From assembly GCA_015478945.1 (NCBI GenBank), contig JABUQX010087143.1, positions 1 to 23,848 on the forward strand: a stretch of 23,848 nucleotides of DNA. Direction: 5' to 3'. Numbering within the stretch: position 1 is the first letter of the stretch; each line of letters begins with the position of its first letter. The translations under genes and the position numbers were made by a program. Positions 1 through 9,989 of the stretch are shown here, one piece after another. The DNA is from Trachelipus rathkii. Lineage: Eukaryota; Arthropoda; Malacostraca; Isopoda; Trachelipodidae. Under the pieces are notes generated by a model. That model was not told the origin of the DNA, did no database searches, and was given only the letters and a program-made list of their open reading frames with translations.

Positions 1-240
1 CTATTATTTCAGTGTTATCTCTTATGACCAGCAGATAAGTTATTTTTCTAAAAATGATAATGATGTAGTGTGAATAAATTTATCTACTGATTTTAAAATC
101 TAGGATACTCAGGCCTATATATGTACAATATTTACAGTGTTCTCTTGTTGAACTCGGCTGTCTATCCAGAATTTCACTCCAGTGAAAAGCCAAAAAAACA
201 AAAAATAGCTAGAAAAATAAAAGAAAAATCATTTTGTCAT
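1..240. other. Unclassified AT-rich sequence
   Basis: No open frame, repeat family or RNA gene is recognisable here. The composition is ordinary AT-rich non-coding DNA with short A-runs near its end. Together with the TA tract that follows it forms the left flank of the transposon-like block beginning at 514. Confidence 0.5.
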
Positions 241-269
241 ATTTAAAAACCAAGAGGTAAATAGTATAT

Positions 270-290
270 ATATTATATGTGAATTATTAT

Positions 291-322
<32 letters not shown>

Positions 323-393
323 GAACATATTTAATTAAAATACATTATTTATTATTTATATAAAAAATGTAAAATATTATTTGATTACTATAT

Positions 394-436
<43 letters not shown>

Positions 437-502
437 ATATATATATAGATATATATATATATATATTATATATATATATAGTATTAATTATATATATATA
501 TA
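270..502. repeat. (TA)n microsatellite, interrupted
   Basis: Several runs of alternating TA are interrupted by short AT-only sequence. It lies immediately outside the left terminal inverted repeat at 515, and similar sequence (GTATATAT) follows the right inverted repeat at 2680. The element bounded by those repeats may therefore have inserted into a TA-rich target. Confidence 0.9.
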
Positions 503-514
503 CCGTATATTAAT

Positions 515-655
515 AGGGCTGCGGAGTCGGAGTCGTGAAGTTCGGAGTCGTGGAGTCGTGCATTTTTCCAGGAGTCGGAGTCGAAAATTCTGTGCTAGTG
601 GATCGGCGTCGGAGTCGAAAATTCCTATGAGTGTAGTCGGAGTCGAAAATTTATA
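515..655 (+). repeat. Left GGAGTCG subterminal repeat cluster
   Basis: At least seven copies or near-copies of GGAGTCG occur from the left inverted repeat inward. Several are followed by AAAATT or AAAATTT. In hAT elements, clustered subterminal motifs are commonly transposase binding sites; that role here is inference. Confidence 0.8.
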
Positions 656-936
656 GAACTATTTTATTATTATTATTATTAATAATTATTTTATTAATAT
701 ATAATTATTATTATCATTAATTATTATAATTAAATTAAAAAAGTGGTTGTAATAATTTTGTCAAAGGGAAGTAGTATTTTGTTTCTTGAAATATTTTTAA
801 TATACATCCACATATATTTATATATATATATATATATATTTTTATTATATTATATATATATATATATATATAGTATATACTATATATATATATATATATT
901 ATCTAGTATTATATATATATATATATAATATATATA
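656..936. repeat. TTA/TA-rich spacer and (TA)n array
   Basis: A short TTA-repeat stretch (661-720) is followed by ordinary AT-rich DNA and then, from about 812, TA arrays that run directly into the 3' end of LINE copy A. The apparent peptide of isoleucine and tyrosine in this stretch is only translated TA repeat. Confidence 0.85.
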
Positions 937-2010
937 TCATCTCCTTTTTCTCCCCAAGACTGGGGGTAGGGTGCGTGAATGCATCGGAAAAAGAAAAGTA
1001 GTAGAAGAATAAAGTCCAGCCTTACAGCCCCCTCTATACCTATTAGTGAGAACTCGTCGCAGTCAGAAAATCCACCCTAGAGCTTCATGGGACCGCGACG
1101 GACCCTTACTATGACATTGCAGTGTAGGGTTTATCCCTTGGCCGCAGGATGGCCACAACATACCACTCACAAACCCCCGCCCATTCTCTCCTTATCACGT
1201 ACCTTTTCTTCTCGCCTCTGCCAAACTCACATTTCTCTCCTCCTGCAGGCATTCCTTTACTGACTCAATCCACTTTTTCTTCGGTCTCCCAGACGGTCGA
1301 TTCCCAACACACTCACCACTATACATCCGCTTAACCAACCGACTATCATTCATCCTTTCCACATGACCAAACCATCTCAACGTACTTTCATTTATTCTCT
1401 CATTTACCCCTTTCTTCACATCACATAACTCTTTAATACGTTCATTCCTCATTTTATCAATTCTTTTCACACCTAACACGCCCCTAAGATTGTCCATCTG
1501 AACACATTGAACTTTAGATCTATACCTCTTTTTCCAGACCATAGTCCTCACTACTATACATTAACACAGGTAACAAGATACCCTCATGGAAGACCCTAGC
1601 GCACCCAAGACTTAGTCCTTTCACATCCACCAACGATTTAATTGCACCAGCTACCTTCCTGCCATTCACAACTTTCCTACTACACTCTGCATCATCCGTT
1701 CCCTTTTCATCCAACATATATCATAAATATTTAAACTCAGACACTTGTTCCAGCTGTTCACCATCTAACATAACTTCACACCGAGGACTGTCCTTACTCA
1801 CAACCATAATCTTACTCTTTTCTACCTTTTACTTTCAAACCCCTCCTTTTACACACCCTGCCAAATCTCTCTACCAATCCTCTCAAACTCTCTTCATATT
1901 CTAACACCATTTCCTGCCACCCCCATCTCTAATTCTTTCATAACCCCATCCATATACAAATTGAATAACCAAGGAGACATAACACATCCCTGCCTCACTC
2001 CGCTATTAAT
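937..2010 (-). pseudogene. RTE-like LINE fragment, copy A (RT C-terminus and 3' UTR)
   Basis: This is a 5'-truncated non-LTR retrotransposon in antisense. Read on the minus strand it starts inside the reverse transcriptase, where GVRQGCVMSPWLFN (about 1966-2005) matches a conserved RT motif. It continues through a region that has lost the segment with the catalytic YADD-type box, and then a frame at 1551-1195 with RWFGHVERM and RPSGRPKKKWIESVKE, a C-terminal pattern typical of RTE-clade elements. A 3' UTR-like segment of about 250 bp follows and ends at a TA array. Stops and frameshifts interrupt 1520-2000, so it is dead. The 3' UTR closely matches copy C (15443-15630, plus strand), and these two look closer to each other than to copy B. 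Clade placement is by motif memory and should be treated as likely. Confidence 0.85.
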
Positions 2011-2013
2011 ATA

Positions 2014-2018
2014 ATTAT

Positions 2019-2062
<44 letters not shown>

Positions 2063-2067
2063 TATAT

Positions 2068-2135
<68 letters not shown>
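2014..2135. repeat. (TA)n microsatellite
   Basis: A nearly pure TA array abuts the 5'-truncated end of LINE copy A, so copy A is bracketed by TA arrays on both sides within the hAT-like element. Confidence 0.95.
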
Positions 2136-2138
<3 letters not shown>

Positions 2139-2479
2139 AATCGACAAAGTAATTAAGTATATGATTTCAACTTTTTTAAGTCAACTTGAGACTGAAGTAT
2201 TGGAACTGTTAATTTTTAATGGCTGGTTTTATAAGAAAAATTACAAATTATAATCATTAAATTAGGGTATAACATTTCTTTCCGAAAAAGGCTGAAATAT
2301 ATTTTGTTTGTAATGTGTTGCGTCTGCATCTGTATGGTCTTTACGGTACTCTACCGTATATCATTTGGAGATTAGATTCATTGGAAAAGTGGTATATTTT
2401 TTTATTCTCAAAAGCAAGCGAAAAAAAATAGTTGAAACAAAAAAAAAATATGTTTTACTGTAACTATGTAAGCACTAAG
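2136..2479. other. Interior of the hAT-like element, unclassified
   Basis: AT-rich sequence with A-runs at 2430-2450. No coding potential or known repeat is recognised. By position it belongs to the inverted-repeat-bounded element rather than to the nested LINE. Confidence 0.4.
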
Positions 2480-2679
2480 CTGAGTCAGAGTCGAAATTTT
2501 GAATTTGACTGATGGAGTCGGAGTCGGAGTCGAAAATTTTTCTTTGAGTGGAGTCGGAGTCGGAGTCGGAGTTTGGAGTCGAAAATTTTGTTTAAGGTAG
2601 TTTTTATTAAATCAAAAATTTGAATTTAAGGAAGTCGAGGTCGGAGTCGAAAAATTTATTTTACGACTCCGCAGCCCTG
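2480..2679 (+). repeat. Right GGAGTCG subterminal cluster and right inverted repeat
   Basis: Tandem GGAGTCG units occur as runs of three or four (2515-2535 and 2551-2575), separated by AAAATTTT-type linkers. The cluster ends with the right terminal inverted repeat CGACTCCGCAGCCCT. The repeats have the same orientation as the left cluster while the terminal repeat is inverted. Confidence 0.85.
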
Positions 2680-3191
2680 GTATATATAGAAAATATATAG
2701 CAATTTATCAATCATATAAATTAAAATTACTATCATTAAATTCATATTAATTAATTAAATAAAAAAAATATCATCCACTATATTCCAATTAACATTTCCT
2801 ATATTAAATTAAACAAAATGAAAACAATACATAAAATAATTAAATAAAATAAATAAAAAATAATAATAATAAAATTGAAAACAATAAATACAAATAACTA
2901 GTAGGCCTTCCTGGATATTATCCAGCTTTTTTTTCTGTTTTTTTTTTTTTTTTTTGTTAAAGGGTTACTCCTTGCCACCCTTGCCCCTCTTCAAATCCCA
3001 ATGACCCTCCGTTAAACCAAAAACTGTTAAAAAAAAACAACATCACACCTCCTCCATTAGCATAAATAAAAATAATCAACAACACAAAAAACATAAGCAA
3101 ACCCAATGATAATAATAATTAATGAAAAATAATAATAATAATAATAATCAACAACACTCATAAAAAAAATAATAATAATAATTTAATAAAA

Positions 3192-3245
<54 letters not shown>

Positions 3246-3290
3246 GCATAATGAAAATAATAAATATAATAAAAATAATAATAATAATAT
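2680..3290. repeat. Low-complexity AT-rich region with poly(T) and (AAT)n tracts
   Basis: The stretch holds AT-rich DNA, a poly(T) run at about 2930-2955 next to a more GC-rich 70-base segment, and an (AAT)n microsatellite at about 3110-3290. The poly(T) and its neighbour could be the tail of a small minus-strand retroposon, but no tRNA-like promoter boxes are clear. No gene is seen. Confidence 0.75.
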
Positions 3291-3500
3291 TTCCTGCCTC
3301 ATTCTGGACAAATGAGACGTTTATTCTTTCCCTCAGGCTGGGGTGTGGTTCACCACAGTCTTCTGACACCAACAACCCAAATTCTTTTAAACGATGAACC
3401 AAAAATTTCTATTGTCAAACGTAAGAGCGTCTTTCTTCCAATATATTCTTCAGTCAAACCACTGTGCATCAGCACTTGGGTAAAATCCAGGAATCTAAGA
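3291..3500 (-). other. Unclassified sequence block ending in (AAT)n tail
   Basis: The block is more GC-balanced than its surroundings. On the minus strand it carries overlapping short frames (for example ending SSFKRIWVVGVRRLW near 3350, or LLVSEDCGEPHPSLRERINV in another frame). Its minus-strand 3' end leads directly into the (AAT)n array. The arrangement resembles a retroposed sequence with a microsatellite tail. I do not recognise the family, and no single frame is convincingly coding. Confidence 0.3.
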
Positions 3501-4015
3501 TAAAAGAAAAAAATGAAAAGAAAAAGGGTAAGAAAAAAAAAAAAAAAACTAACACCCAACACACTCCTTGCAGCTAAGTGGAAAATTCGGAGCTCTGCGC
3601 CGCGAGAGAAGTAGAAAGAAACAAGGTAAAGCAGCAACTGAAGAGAAATAAAGAAATGATAGTGATCTTATCAGTTGAGCTTCTCACCCCCCACTCTGAT
3701 TCACACACCATACACTTCCTCGATCACTCATTTCACATCCCTAATTCCTCAGCTATACAAACCTAGAACATATAATAATATAATATAATAAGATAAGTAA
3801 TAAAGCAATAATATAATATAATAATATAAGCAATAGCCCTAAGTAATAAAGGCAATATGATACAAGCATAAAAAAAAAAAATAGACCCTCTTCACATACC
3901 TGGACATCCTTCGAATTCAAAGTGGCCTGACTGACCATCTTTCATCATGGACTTATACTTAACCATACTTATGGAACAGATTACCACAATATGCTAGAGA
4001 GTGTGCAACATTGAG
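3501..4015. other. Unclassified AT-rich sequence with A-runs and AATAT repeats
   Basis: Contains poly(A)-rich stretches (3510-3547), an unrecognised segment (3560-3765), AATAT-type simple repeat (3770-3860) and an A-run near 3870. No supported gene. Confidence 0.5.
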
Positions 4016-4372
4016 CAACAAGGATGATTTCTTGGTTTGAGGGTAAGATCTATGAGGAGAGGCTGAAGAAGTTAGGAGTGTTTTCTGTAGAAAGGCGATT
4101 TCTCATAGGGAACATGATACAAATCTACAAAATATTTACATCGTGATAATATGGACACCAATAAATTCTTCATAGTAGACCACGGATGGGAGTCCAGGGG
4201 GCACAGTAAGAAAATTAAGAAGGCATGCCAACTTGATTTAAGAAAGCATTCATTCGGTAATAGGGTTGTTAATTTTTGGAATGGTTTGCCACAGGAGCTT
4301 GTTGAGTGTGACTCAATTGCAATATTTAAGAAAGGATTGGATAGGTATATGGATGGTTTGGATATCATATAG
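4016..4372 (+). pseudogene. CR1/Rex-like LINE reverse transcriptase C-terminal fragment
   Basis: The plus strand encodes ATRMISWFEGKIYEERLKKL and then RRFLIGNMIQIYKIF in one frame. After a frameshift near 4140-4150 it encodes a 73-residue frame (4151-4372) with RGHSKKIKK, NRVVNFWNGLP and IFKKGLDRYMDG. This is the characteristic post-RT tail of CR1-like non-LTR elements, with the pattern RRLRGDMIxVYKI, FFxxR, FSNRVVxxWNxLP and FKxxLD. The RT core and endonuclease are absent, so this is a 5'-truncated, frameshifted remnant. Its 3' side leads directly into the left arm of the inverted repeat starting at 4363, which may be its 3' UTR. Confidence 0.85.
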
Positions 4373-4785
4373 TATATATATTTTGACTAAGCCAAATTGG
4401 CGGGTTTTTAATTGCAGTAATTAAGATTAAACTGCATGTCATGACTATAACAAAGTTATTAAAGTTTGTAGTGTGGTTAGCATGTACTTTAGCTATAGTT
4501 TTTTCTATTAGTTGTAGACTTTGTGTATACTATATAAGTTATTGACAAGCCCTATGGTGCTTTGTGGATTTGCATGAGCATGTTTGGTGATTAGTTCTAT
4601 TACTGGGACAGTCTCGATAGGCCCATGTGGCTTCTTACTGTATCTTTATTTCTAATGTTCTAACCACACTACAATCTTTAATAAGTTTATTGTCATACCG
4701 GGAGCTACAACATGCTGTTTTACCCTAATAACCAATTAAAAACACACCAATTTGTCTTTGTCAAAATATACTATATGATGCCAGA
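4363..4785. repeat. Imperfect inverted repeat, about 125-bp arms
   Basis: The left arm (4363-4487) and the reverse complement of the right arm (4658-4785) share ATCATATAGTATAT, TTTTGAC, CAAATTGG, GTTTTTAATTG, ACTTATTAAAG-like sequence and GTAGTGTGGTTAG in the same order. The loop is about 170 bp. Because the left arm begins at the end of the CR1-like coding fragment, the arms could be two tail-to-tail copies of that element's 3' UTR, or a foldback element. A transcript through here could form a long hairpin. Confidence 0.75.
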
Positions 4786-4959
4786 TAACATACTATACCA
4801 TACTATATTTTTTGTACAGCAAAATTTTCACATTTATAGAAGTGATAATGTATAATTTTACAAGTACTGGTATCTTATAAAATATCAAACCTTTTCACTC
4901 ATATTTTATAGTAGGAATTTTTTTTTTTTTTTTATCATAAATAAATTTTATGTTTTTAG
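4786..4959. other. AT-rich sequence ending in a splice-acceptor-like site
   Basis: No gene is seen. A poly(T) run (4919-4933) and TTTTATGTTTTTAG (4946-4959) make a plausible polypyrimidine tract and AG acceptor directly before the exon-like segment at 4960. Confidence 0.4.
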
Positions 4960-5023
4960 GTTAATGAGTATTGCAAAATATTTTTAAAAAGATGTGAAGA
5001 TTGCAACTGAAAAACAACTAATG
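4960..5023 (+). other. Candidate small exon (possible untranslated exon)
   Basis: This 64-nt segment is bounded by a T-rich acceptor (TTTTTAG at 4953-4959) and a consensus donor (GTAAGT at 5024-5029). All frames contain a stop, so as it stands it could only be untranslated or hold a frame ending or starting inside. Its last three bases are ATG. If spliced to the segment at 7552 that ATG would open a 33-codon frame ending at 7650. It is on the same strand as the B3GALT6-like gene. Splice sites of this quality occur by chance in AT-rich DNA, so confidence is low. Confidence 0.25.
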
Positions 5024-5601
<578 letters not shown>

Positions 5602-5604
<3 letters not shown>

Positions 5605-6727
5605 TTTATCTTCTTTCTTTTCCCAGATTGGGGGTGAGGTGCGCAGCATACACCAGAAACATAAAAGTTATTAGAAGAACATAATGTAAGTCAAAAGGAA
5701 GGCACCCCCCCCTACCATTCCCTCATACTGTTAAGTGAGAGCCCATCAAAGTACAAAAAATCGCCCTAGGGCTTCACAAGACTGTGATAGACCTTTACTG
5801 TGGTGTCTCGTCAAGGTAGGGTTCATTCCTTGGGACAGGCCTCAACCATACCCTATCACAAAACCCCACCATTCACTCCTATTATACACCTTTCTTCTCG
5901 TCTGTGCCAAACTCGCATTCCTTTACAGACTCAGTTCACTTTTTCTTTGGTCTCCCACCCAGTTGATTCCCAGCACTCTCACCACTATTCATTTACTTAA
6001 GAAATCAACTATCATCCATTTTTTCCATATGTCCAAACTATCTTAATACACTCATTTATTCTCTCGTTTATGCCTTTCTTCATACTACACAACTCCCTAG
6101 CACATTCATTCCTCATTTTGTTAATTCTTCTCACACCTAATATGCCCCTAAGATTTTCCATCTGAAAAGATTGTACCTTAAATCTATATCTCTTATTCCA
6201 CATCATAATTTCACTACTATACATTAACACTACTGTAACAACATACCCTTATGCAAAATCCTAGCGTACTCAAGACTTAGTCCATTTGTATTCACTAAGG
6301 ATTTAATTGCACCACCCACCTCCCTACCATTTACAACTTTCCTACTACACTCTGCATCATCAATTCCCTTTTCATCCGACATATAGCATAAATATTTATA
6401 CTCAGATTCTAGTTCCAATTGCTTGTCATCCAACATGATTCCACACAGAGGACTCTCCCCACTCACTACCATCACCTTCCTTTTATCTACATTTACTTTC
6501 AAATCCCCTCCCCATTTTTCACACACTGCCAAACTTCTCTAGCAATCCTTCAAACTTTCTTCAGATTCGCCATACAAAACCAAGTTATCAGCATGCAATA
6601 AGCAGGGCACCCTCCACTCTCTTACATTCATTTTTCATCAGTATAACATCTTCCCCTACCACCCCTATCTAATTCTTTCATCACCGCATCCATATACAAA
6701 TTAATTAGAAATGAAGATAAAACACAC
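5602..6727 (-). pseudogene. RTE-like LINE fragment, copy B (RT C-terminus and 3' UTR)
   Basis: This minus-strand fragment covers the same element region as copy A. Readable parts include LCGIMLDDKQLELESEYKYL and DDAECSRKVVNGREVGGAIK (within 6532-6230), then NKRYRFKVQSFQMENLRGIL and RRINKMRNECARELCSMKKG (6230-6012), broken by several frameshifts and stops. Unlike copy A it keeps the segment corresponding to the RT catalytic box. The codons at 6584-6589 (reverse complement GATAAC) read Asp-Asn, not Asp-Asp. The 5' end is cut within the RT domain near 6727, very close to the element position where copy A is cut. The 3' UTR at 5602-5870 is more diverged from copies A and C than they are from each other. 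Confidence 0.85.
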
Positions 6728-7551
6728 AAAATTTTATTTATTAGTTTTTATATACATTTTTTTATTTTTGCGTGTATGAGATAATGCAACTCAAAATTGA
6801 CCTTTCAAATTTGGACCAGATGATAGAAGTTTAGATTTGCAGTAAAATGCTCTGAATAAAAATTTTGTAATTCATCCAATTATATTTGCCATTAAATTTT
6901 TTATAAAAATCTTATAGAAACCATAAATGTAAAAAAATTATGGCAATTTTTTCAATTTGAAAAACTTTTCAGTTTAACATAAAGGAATTAATGAAAGTTG
7001 TTATTTTATATATTTTTATATATATATAAAAAAAGATTCTTAATCATAAGTTAAAATTTTGGAGAAGGATAATTTAATGAATTTAGCCAAATTAATTTTA
7101 AAGTGTTAGGATTCACAAATTATGGTGCAAAAATAGATAAGTGTATCTGATTTTTTAAGTGAAATCTTATCTCACTTTGAGATGTGGAATGTTGCCAGCT
7201 TGGTTAAATATCCTCTCTGATACAATATTACTTAAGTTCCTTAAATTTAAGATACTTAATGGCTATACCGGGAACTAATAGTCATTGCCTAATAGCTCTT
7301 GTAGTGGAAAAGTATGTTATTACATAAATTTGTTTATGTGCAAGTTAATTTAAAAATTGGATAAAGACTAAAGGTGCTTCTGACTGGCAGGATATCTAAC
7401 CAGAGTAAAACTTTATAGACTGGATGAACCCTCTGGCCAGATTTATGGTCTGAGGTTACAACACTTAATAATTATTTTTGTTGAGGAGTAGTAATAAGCA
7501 TTATCACCTTATCATACACATAACTTAAGCAGCACTTCCCCTTTTTTTCAG
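6728..7551. other. AT-rich sequence without recognised gene
   Basis: Ordinary AT-rich DNA with a short TA run near 7015-7026. No frame above noise and no known repeat is recognised. Its right end (7536-7551, CCCCTTTTTTTCAG) is a strong splice-acceptor-like tract, so the region could be intronic. Confidence 0.45.
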
Positions 7552-7666
7552 AGTTGTTTCATAAAGATAAACTATAATGCCAATGAGAAGGATGCTAAAG
7601 AGATTGCGAAGTTTTGTAATAGACCCCAGAAATACAAAGTCAATAACTAGAACTTCTTGCACTAAA
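7552..7666 (+). other. Candidate exon with consensus splice sites
   Basis: The 115-nt segment lies between CTTTTTTTCAG (ending 7551) and ACTAAA|GTAAGT (donor GT at 7667). One frame is open from the first base to a stop at 7648-7650 and reads like real protein (INYNANEKDAKEIAKFCNRP). A second frame starts at an ATG at 7577 and runs 30 codons to the donor with MPMRRMLKRLRSF. The third frame is closed. I recognise neither peptide. It could be a 5' untranslated exon, a terminal exon or a decayed exon. Spliced to the acceptor at 15832, the 7577 frame would stop after two more codons, so it could act as an upstream ORF of the B3GALT6-like mRNA. The splice sites are observed; the role is inference. 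Confidence 0.35.
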
Positions 7667-7709
7667 GTAAGTTTATGTAAGGCCTACTGTTTGAAAAGAT
7701 TAGTTGATT

Positions 7710-7887
7710 ATTTATATATATATACGGTATATATATTATTTATATATTTATATATATATATATATATATTATATATTATATATATATATTATATATATAT
7801 ATATATATATAAATATATATTATATATCTATATATATATATATATATATATAAATAATATTTATATATATATACTATATAATATATA
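7710..7887. repeat. (TA)n arrays
   Basis: Alternating TA runs with short interruptions lie immediately beyond the A/T-rich tail of the antisense Jockey/I-type LINE at 7888. Confidence 0.95.
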
Positions 7888-8560
7888 TTTATTTTATTTA
7901 TTTATTTTAGTGCCCCAGGACCTCCCTTATTTGGGGGTCCATGTCATCTCCAGAAACCCAGCGACCTCCACTGTTCAGAGCCACAGGTCTCTCAGGGAGG
8001 AAATCTGATAGTGTTCTGTAGGAAGTGAGTAGGGGGGCACCTGAGGAGGAGGTGATCAACTGTTTCAGCCTCTGTTAGGCATCTGCAACAGAGTGGTGAG
8101 GTAACGTCTTGTAGACGATACCTGGGTCTGTACTCCTGGAGATCGGGGTGATACCCAGCTCTCAATCTAGAGAGTGATATTTGAATATCGTGATTGTTGA
8201 GGTATTGCTGTGTAAAGTATGTGTGAATATGTTTTGAGAGAGATGTGTTGTTTGGAGGAGGGGATAGTTCTAAAGAGTTGGCCGTAGTAGAGGGCATTGG
8301 AAGAGTGAGGGGATTTTAAACGATGTATAGTGTGATTTTGTAGGTAGTTGTGGCATGGGTGGGTTGGGTCGAGGACTTTCACATACAATTGTGTTCTTAT
8401 ATATCTAAATGTCCTGAATGGGAAGATTTTTGTTTCCTCGTGTAGATGCTGGGTTGGGTGGTTTTTCACACGACAGCCCATTGTAGGGAGAGTATGAGAT
8501 TGACGAAGGTATTTTATACAAGAGAAAATCCCGGGATATGTTGGAGGGATTTTGGCCCGT
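7888..8560 (-). pseudogene. Jockey/I-type LINE, C-terminal part and 3' UTR (antisense)
   Basis: Minus-strand frames encode QHLHEETKIFPFRTF (within 8601-8167) and, after a frameshift, SLSRLRAGYHPDL and CCRCLTEAETVDHLLLRC (8297-7992). The last is a CX2CX8HX4C zinc-knuckle-like motif found at the end of Jockey/I-group LINE polyproteins. A 3' UTR of about 90 bp follows and ends in a TAAA-type tail (7888-7909). This piece would directly follow the RT block that stops near 9990, in the same orientation and correct order, so both are probably one element interrupted by 8561-9989. Frameshifts mark it as inactive. Confidence 0.8.
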
Positions 8561-9989
8561 GAAGAATAAAAAAAAAAAAAACTATATTCCCACAAAAACA
8601 AATTTCCCCAATAAAAGAAAAAGTTCTAAAAAACAAGAAACTAAGGTGAAACTCAACTTAAGTTTTTGGTATCTGTACTATTCCTATGTCAGTGGCGGAA
8701 TCCCGGACCAAGAGGGATTACACTTTCTTCTAATGGCAGGTAAATAGGACTAGAATGTCCTTTAAAATACCACTCAGAAAAACAGTGGTAACCATTTACT
8801 TGTTGATGAATTTCAAATAAGGAAAAATGAAAGAAAAGGAATAACTATAATTTTAATAAAAGAAGGATTTAATAACCTAAGGAATCTAAGGGACAGTGAG
8901 TTATCTCACCTAATATAAATATATACAATAAAGTTCTCTATATATATAATAGAGCGTCATCAGTAACAGAGTTCAGTAAGACTGAATCTGAAAGGATTTA
9001 CACTAATCAATTAATCTAAGATACATGGTTCAACAGAGGAGAAACAAGAAACCTTTATTGGTGAGAGACAAAACAAAACACCTGATCAATGGATATTCAG
9101 ATACATGCTGAACAAGGTGAATTATAAATGTCCATGATGGAACTGATGCACAGACAACTATAAAAACTCAACTTATTCTGATGAATATATTTGTCTGATG
9201 TATTAGCTTCAAAACTAGATCTGGTATTGGCTTCTTTGTACATATCTGGTATTGGTTTCCAAGGAATGAAAAAGGAAGTTGACTCCCAGAAATGAAAAGG
9301 AGTTTGGCTCCCAGGAATGGCAGCTGTAAGAAAATGAAAATATACGACCATTATTCATTCTGTTTTGACTGAGTTTCAGAGCCATGTTATAAGTATGTAT
9401 TGATCTGAAATCTGAATGGAACGATGACTAAGATGAATTGATGAGCAACGAATGATGATAAATATCATAGCATACCCTTAGCAGATAAATCTGTCCAAGA
9501 AGGGATGCCAAATCTTCCAGATAAAGGAGCGATCTTTGGATTTGAAATTGAGATCGGCTGATGGAAGCTTGTATATAATCTGGAACTGTGGCACAAAGAA
9601 TTAATCACCTATACCTTATATGTAAACTACATATAAAGCATTGTGTGACTTATAAACATTACATAGGATCTTGATACCACATGAGTAGGAACCTACTTGT
9701 ATCACAGGAAAAAGACTCCTACAGATCTGCTCAGGTAAATAAAGTGGCAGATTCGAAAAATAACCTTAAAATATTTTATTAACTTCTATGTCTAAGATGA
9801 AAAGAAACCATTATAACATTCGGAAGAAGGGTTAAGCAACATGACATTAAAATAAATGTTCAAAATAACATAAAATTATACATTTTAATTTACAATAGAT
9901 GTTTATTGAGTAACCAGTATTCAGGTATTGTACAAAACAAAAATAAATAAAGGAGACCATCAATAATAGCGATGATCATACCTCCTTTA
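8561..9989. other. Unclassified 1.4-kb segment interrupting a LINE
   Basis: The segment starts with a run of A (8568-8581) and is AT-rich with no convincing protein. Small tandem duplications occur at 9220-9260 (ATCTGGTATTGG twice) and 9264-9314 (a unit of about 25 bp ending CTCCCAG, twice). A small hairpin, CTCTATATATATAATAGAG, lies near 8936-8956. No terminal inverted repeats or clear target duplication were found by eye. It could be an inserted mobile element or host DNA between two independent fragments. Confidence 0.4.

Larger units (their letters stand above)
514..2679. mobile_element. Candidate hAT-like element with GGAGTCG subterminal repeats and nested LINE
   Basis: The left end reads AGGGCTGCGGAGTCG (515-529) and the right end is its exact reverse complement (2664-2678), giving a 15-bp perfect terminal inverted repeat. 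One further outer base would give CAGGG at the right end and TAGGG at the left. CAGGG-type ends are typical of hAT-superfamily elements and their non-autonomous derivatives. Inside both ends are clusters of GGAGTCG, often followed by AAAATT, at 521-655 and 2480-2660, all in the same orientation. The flanks share GTATAT (505-510 and 2680-2685), a possible but imperfect trace of an 8-bp target duplication. No transposase frame is present, so it would be non-autonomous. A retrotransposon fragment (937-2010) lies inside it. The superfamily call is inference from the ends; the inverted repeat is read directly. Confidence 0.6.

Noticed and set aside
743..928. Open frame rich in Ile and Tyr (also at 7690-7890, 15519-15755 minus and 21700-21897 minus)
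   Set aside because: These are translations of TA microsatellite. Only the non-repeat edges were examined further.
514..2679. GGAGTCG clusters as a CRISPR array
   Set aside because: Units are only 7 bp, have no uniform unique spacers, and sit next to terminal inverted repeats in a eukaryotic context.
5735..6046. Plus-strand frames of 103 and 66 codons
   Set aside because: They lie over the 3' UTR and C-terminal region of LINE copy B, whose coding strand is minus.
8561..9989. DNA transposon with terminal inverted repeats
   Set aside because: The ends do not show complementary termini or a convincing target duplication by eye, so only an unclassified segment is reported.
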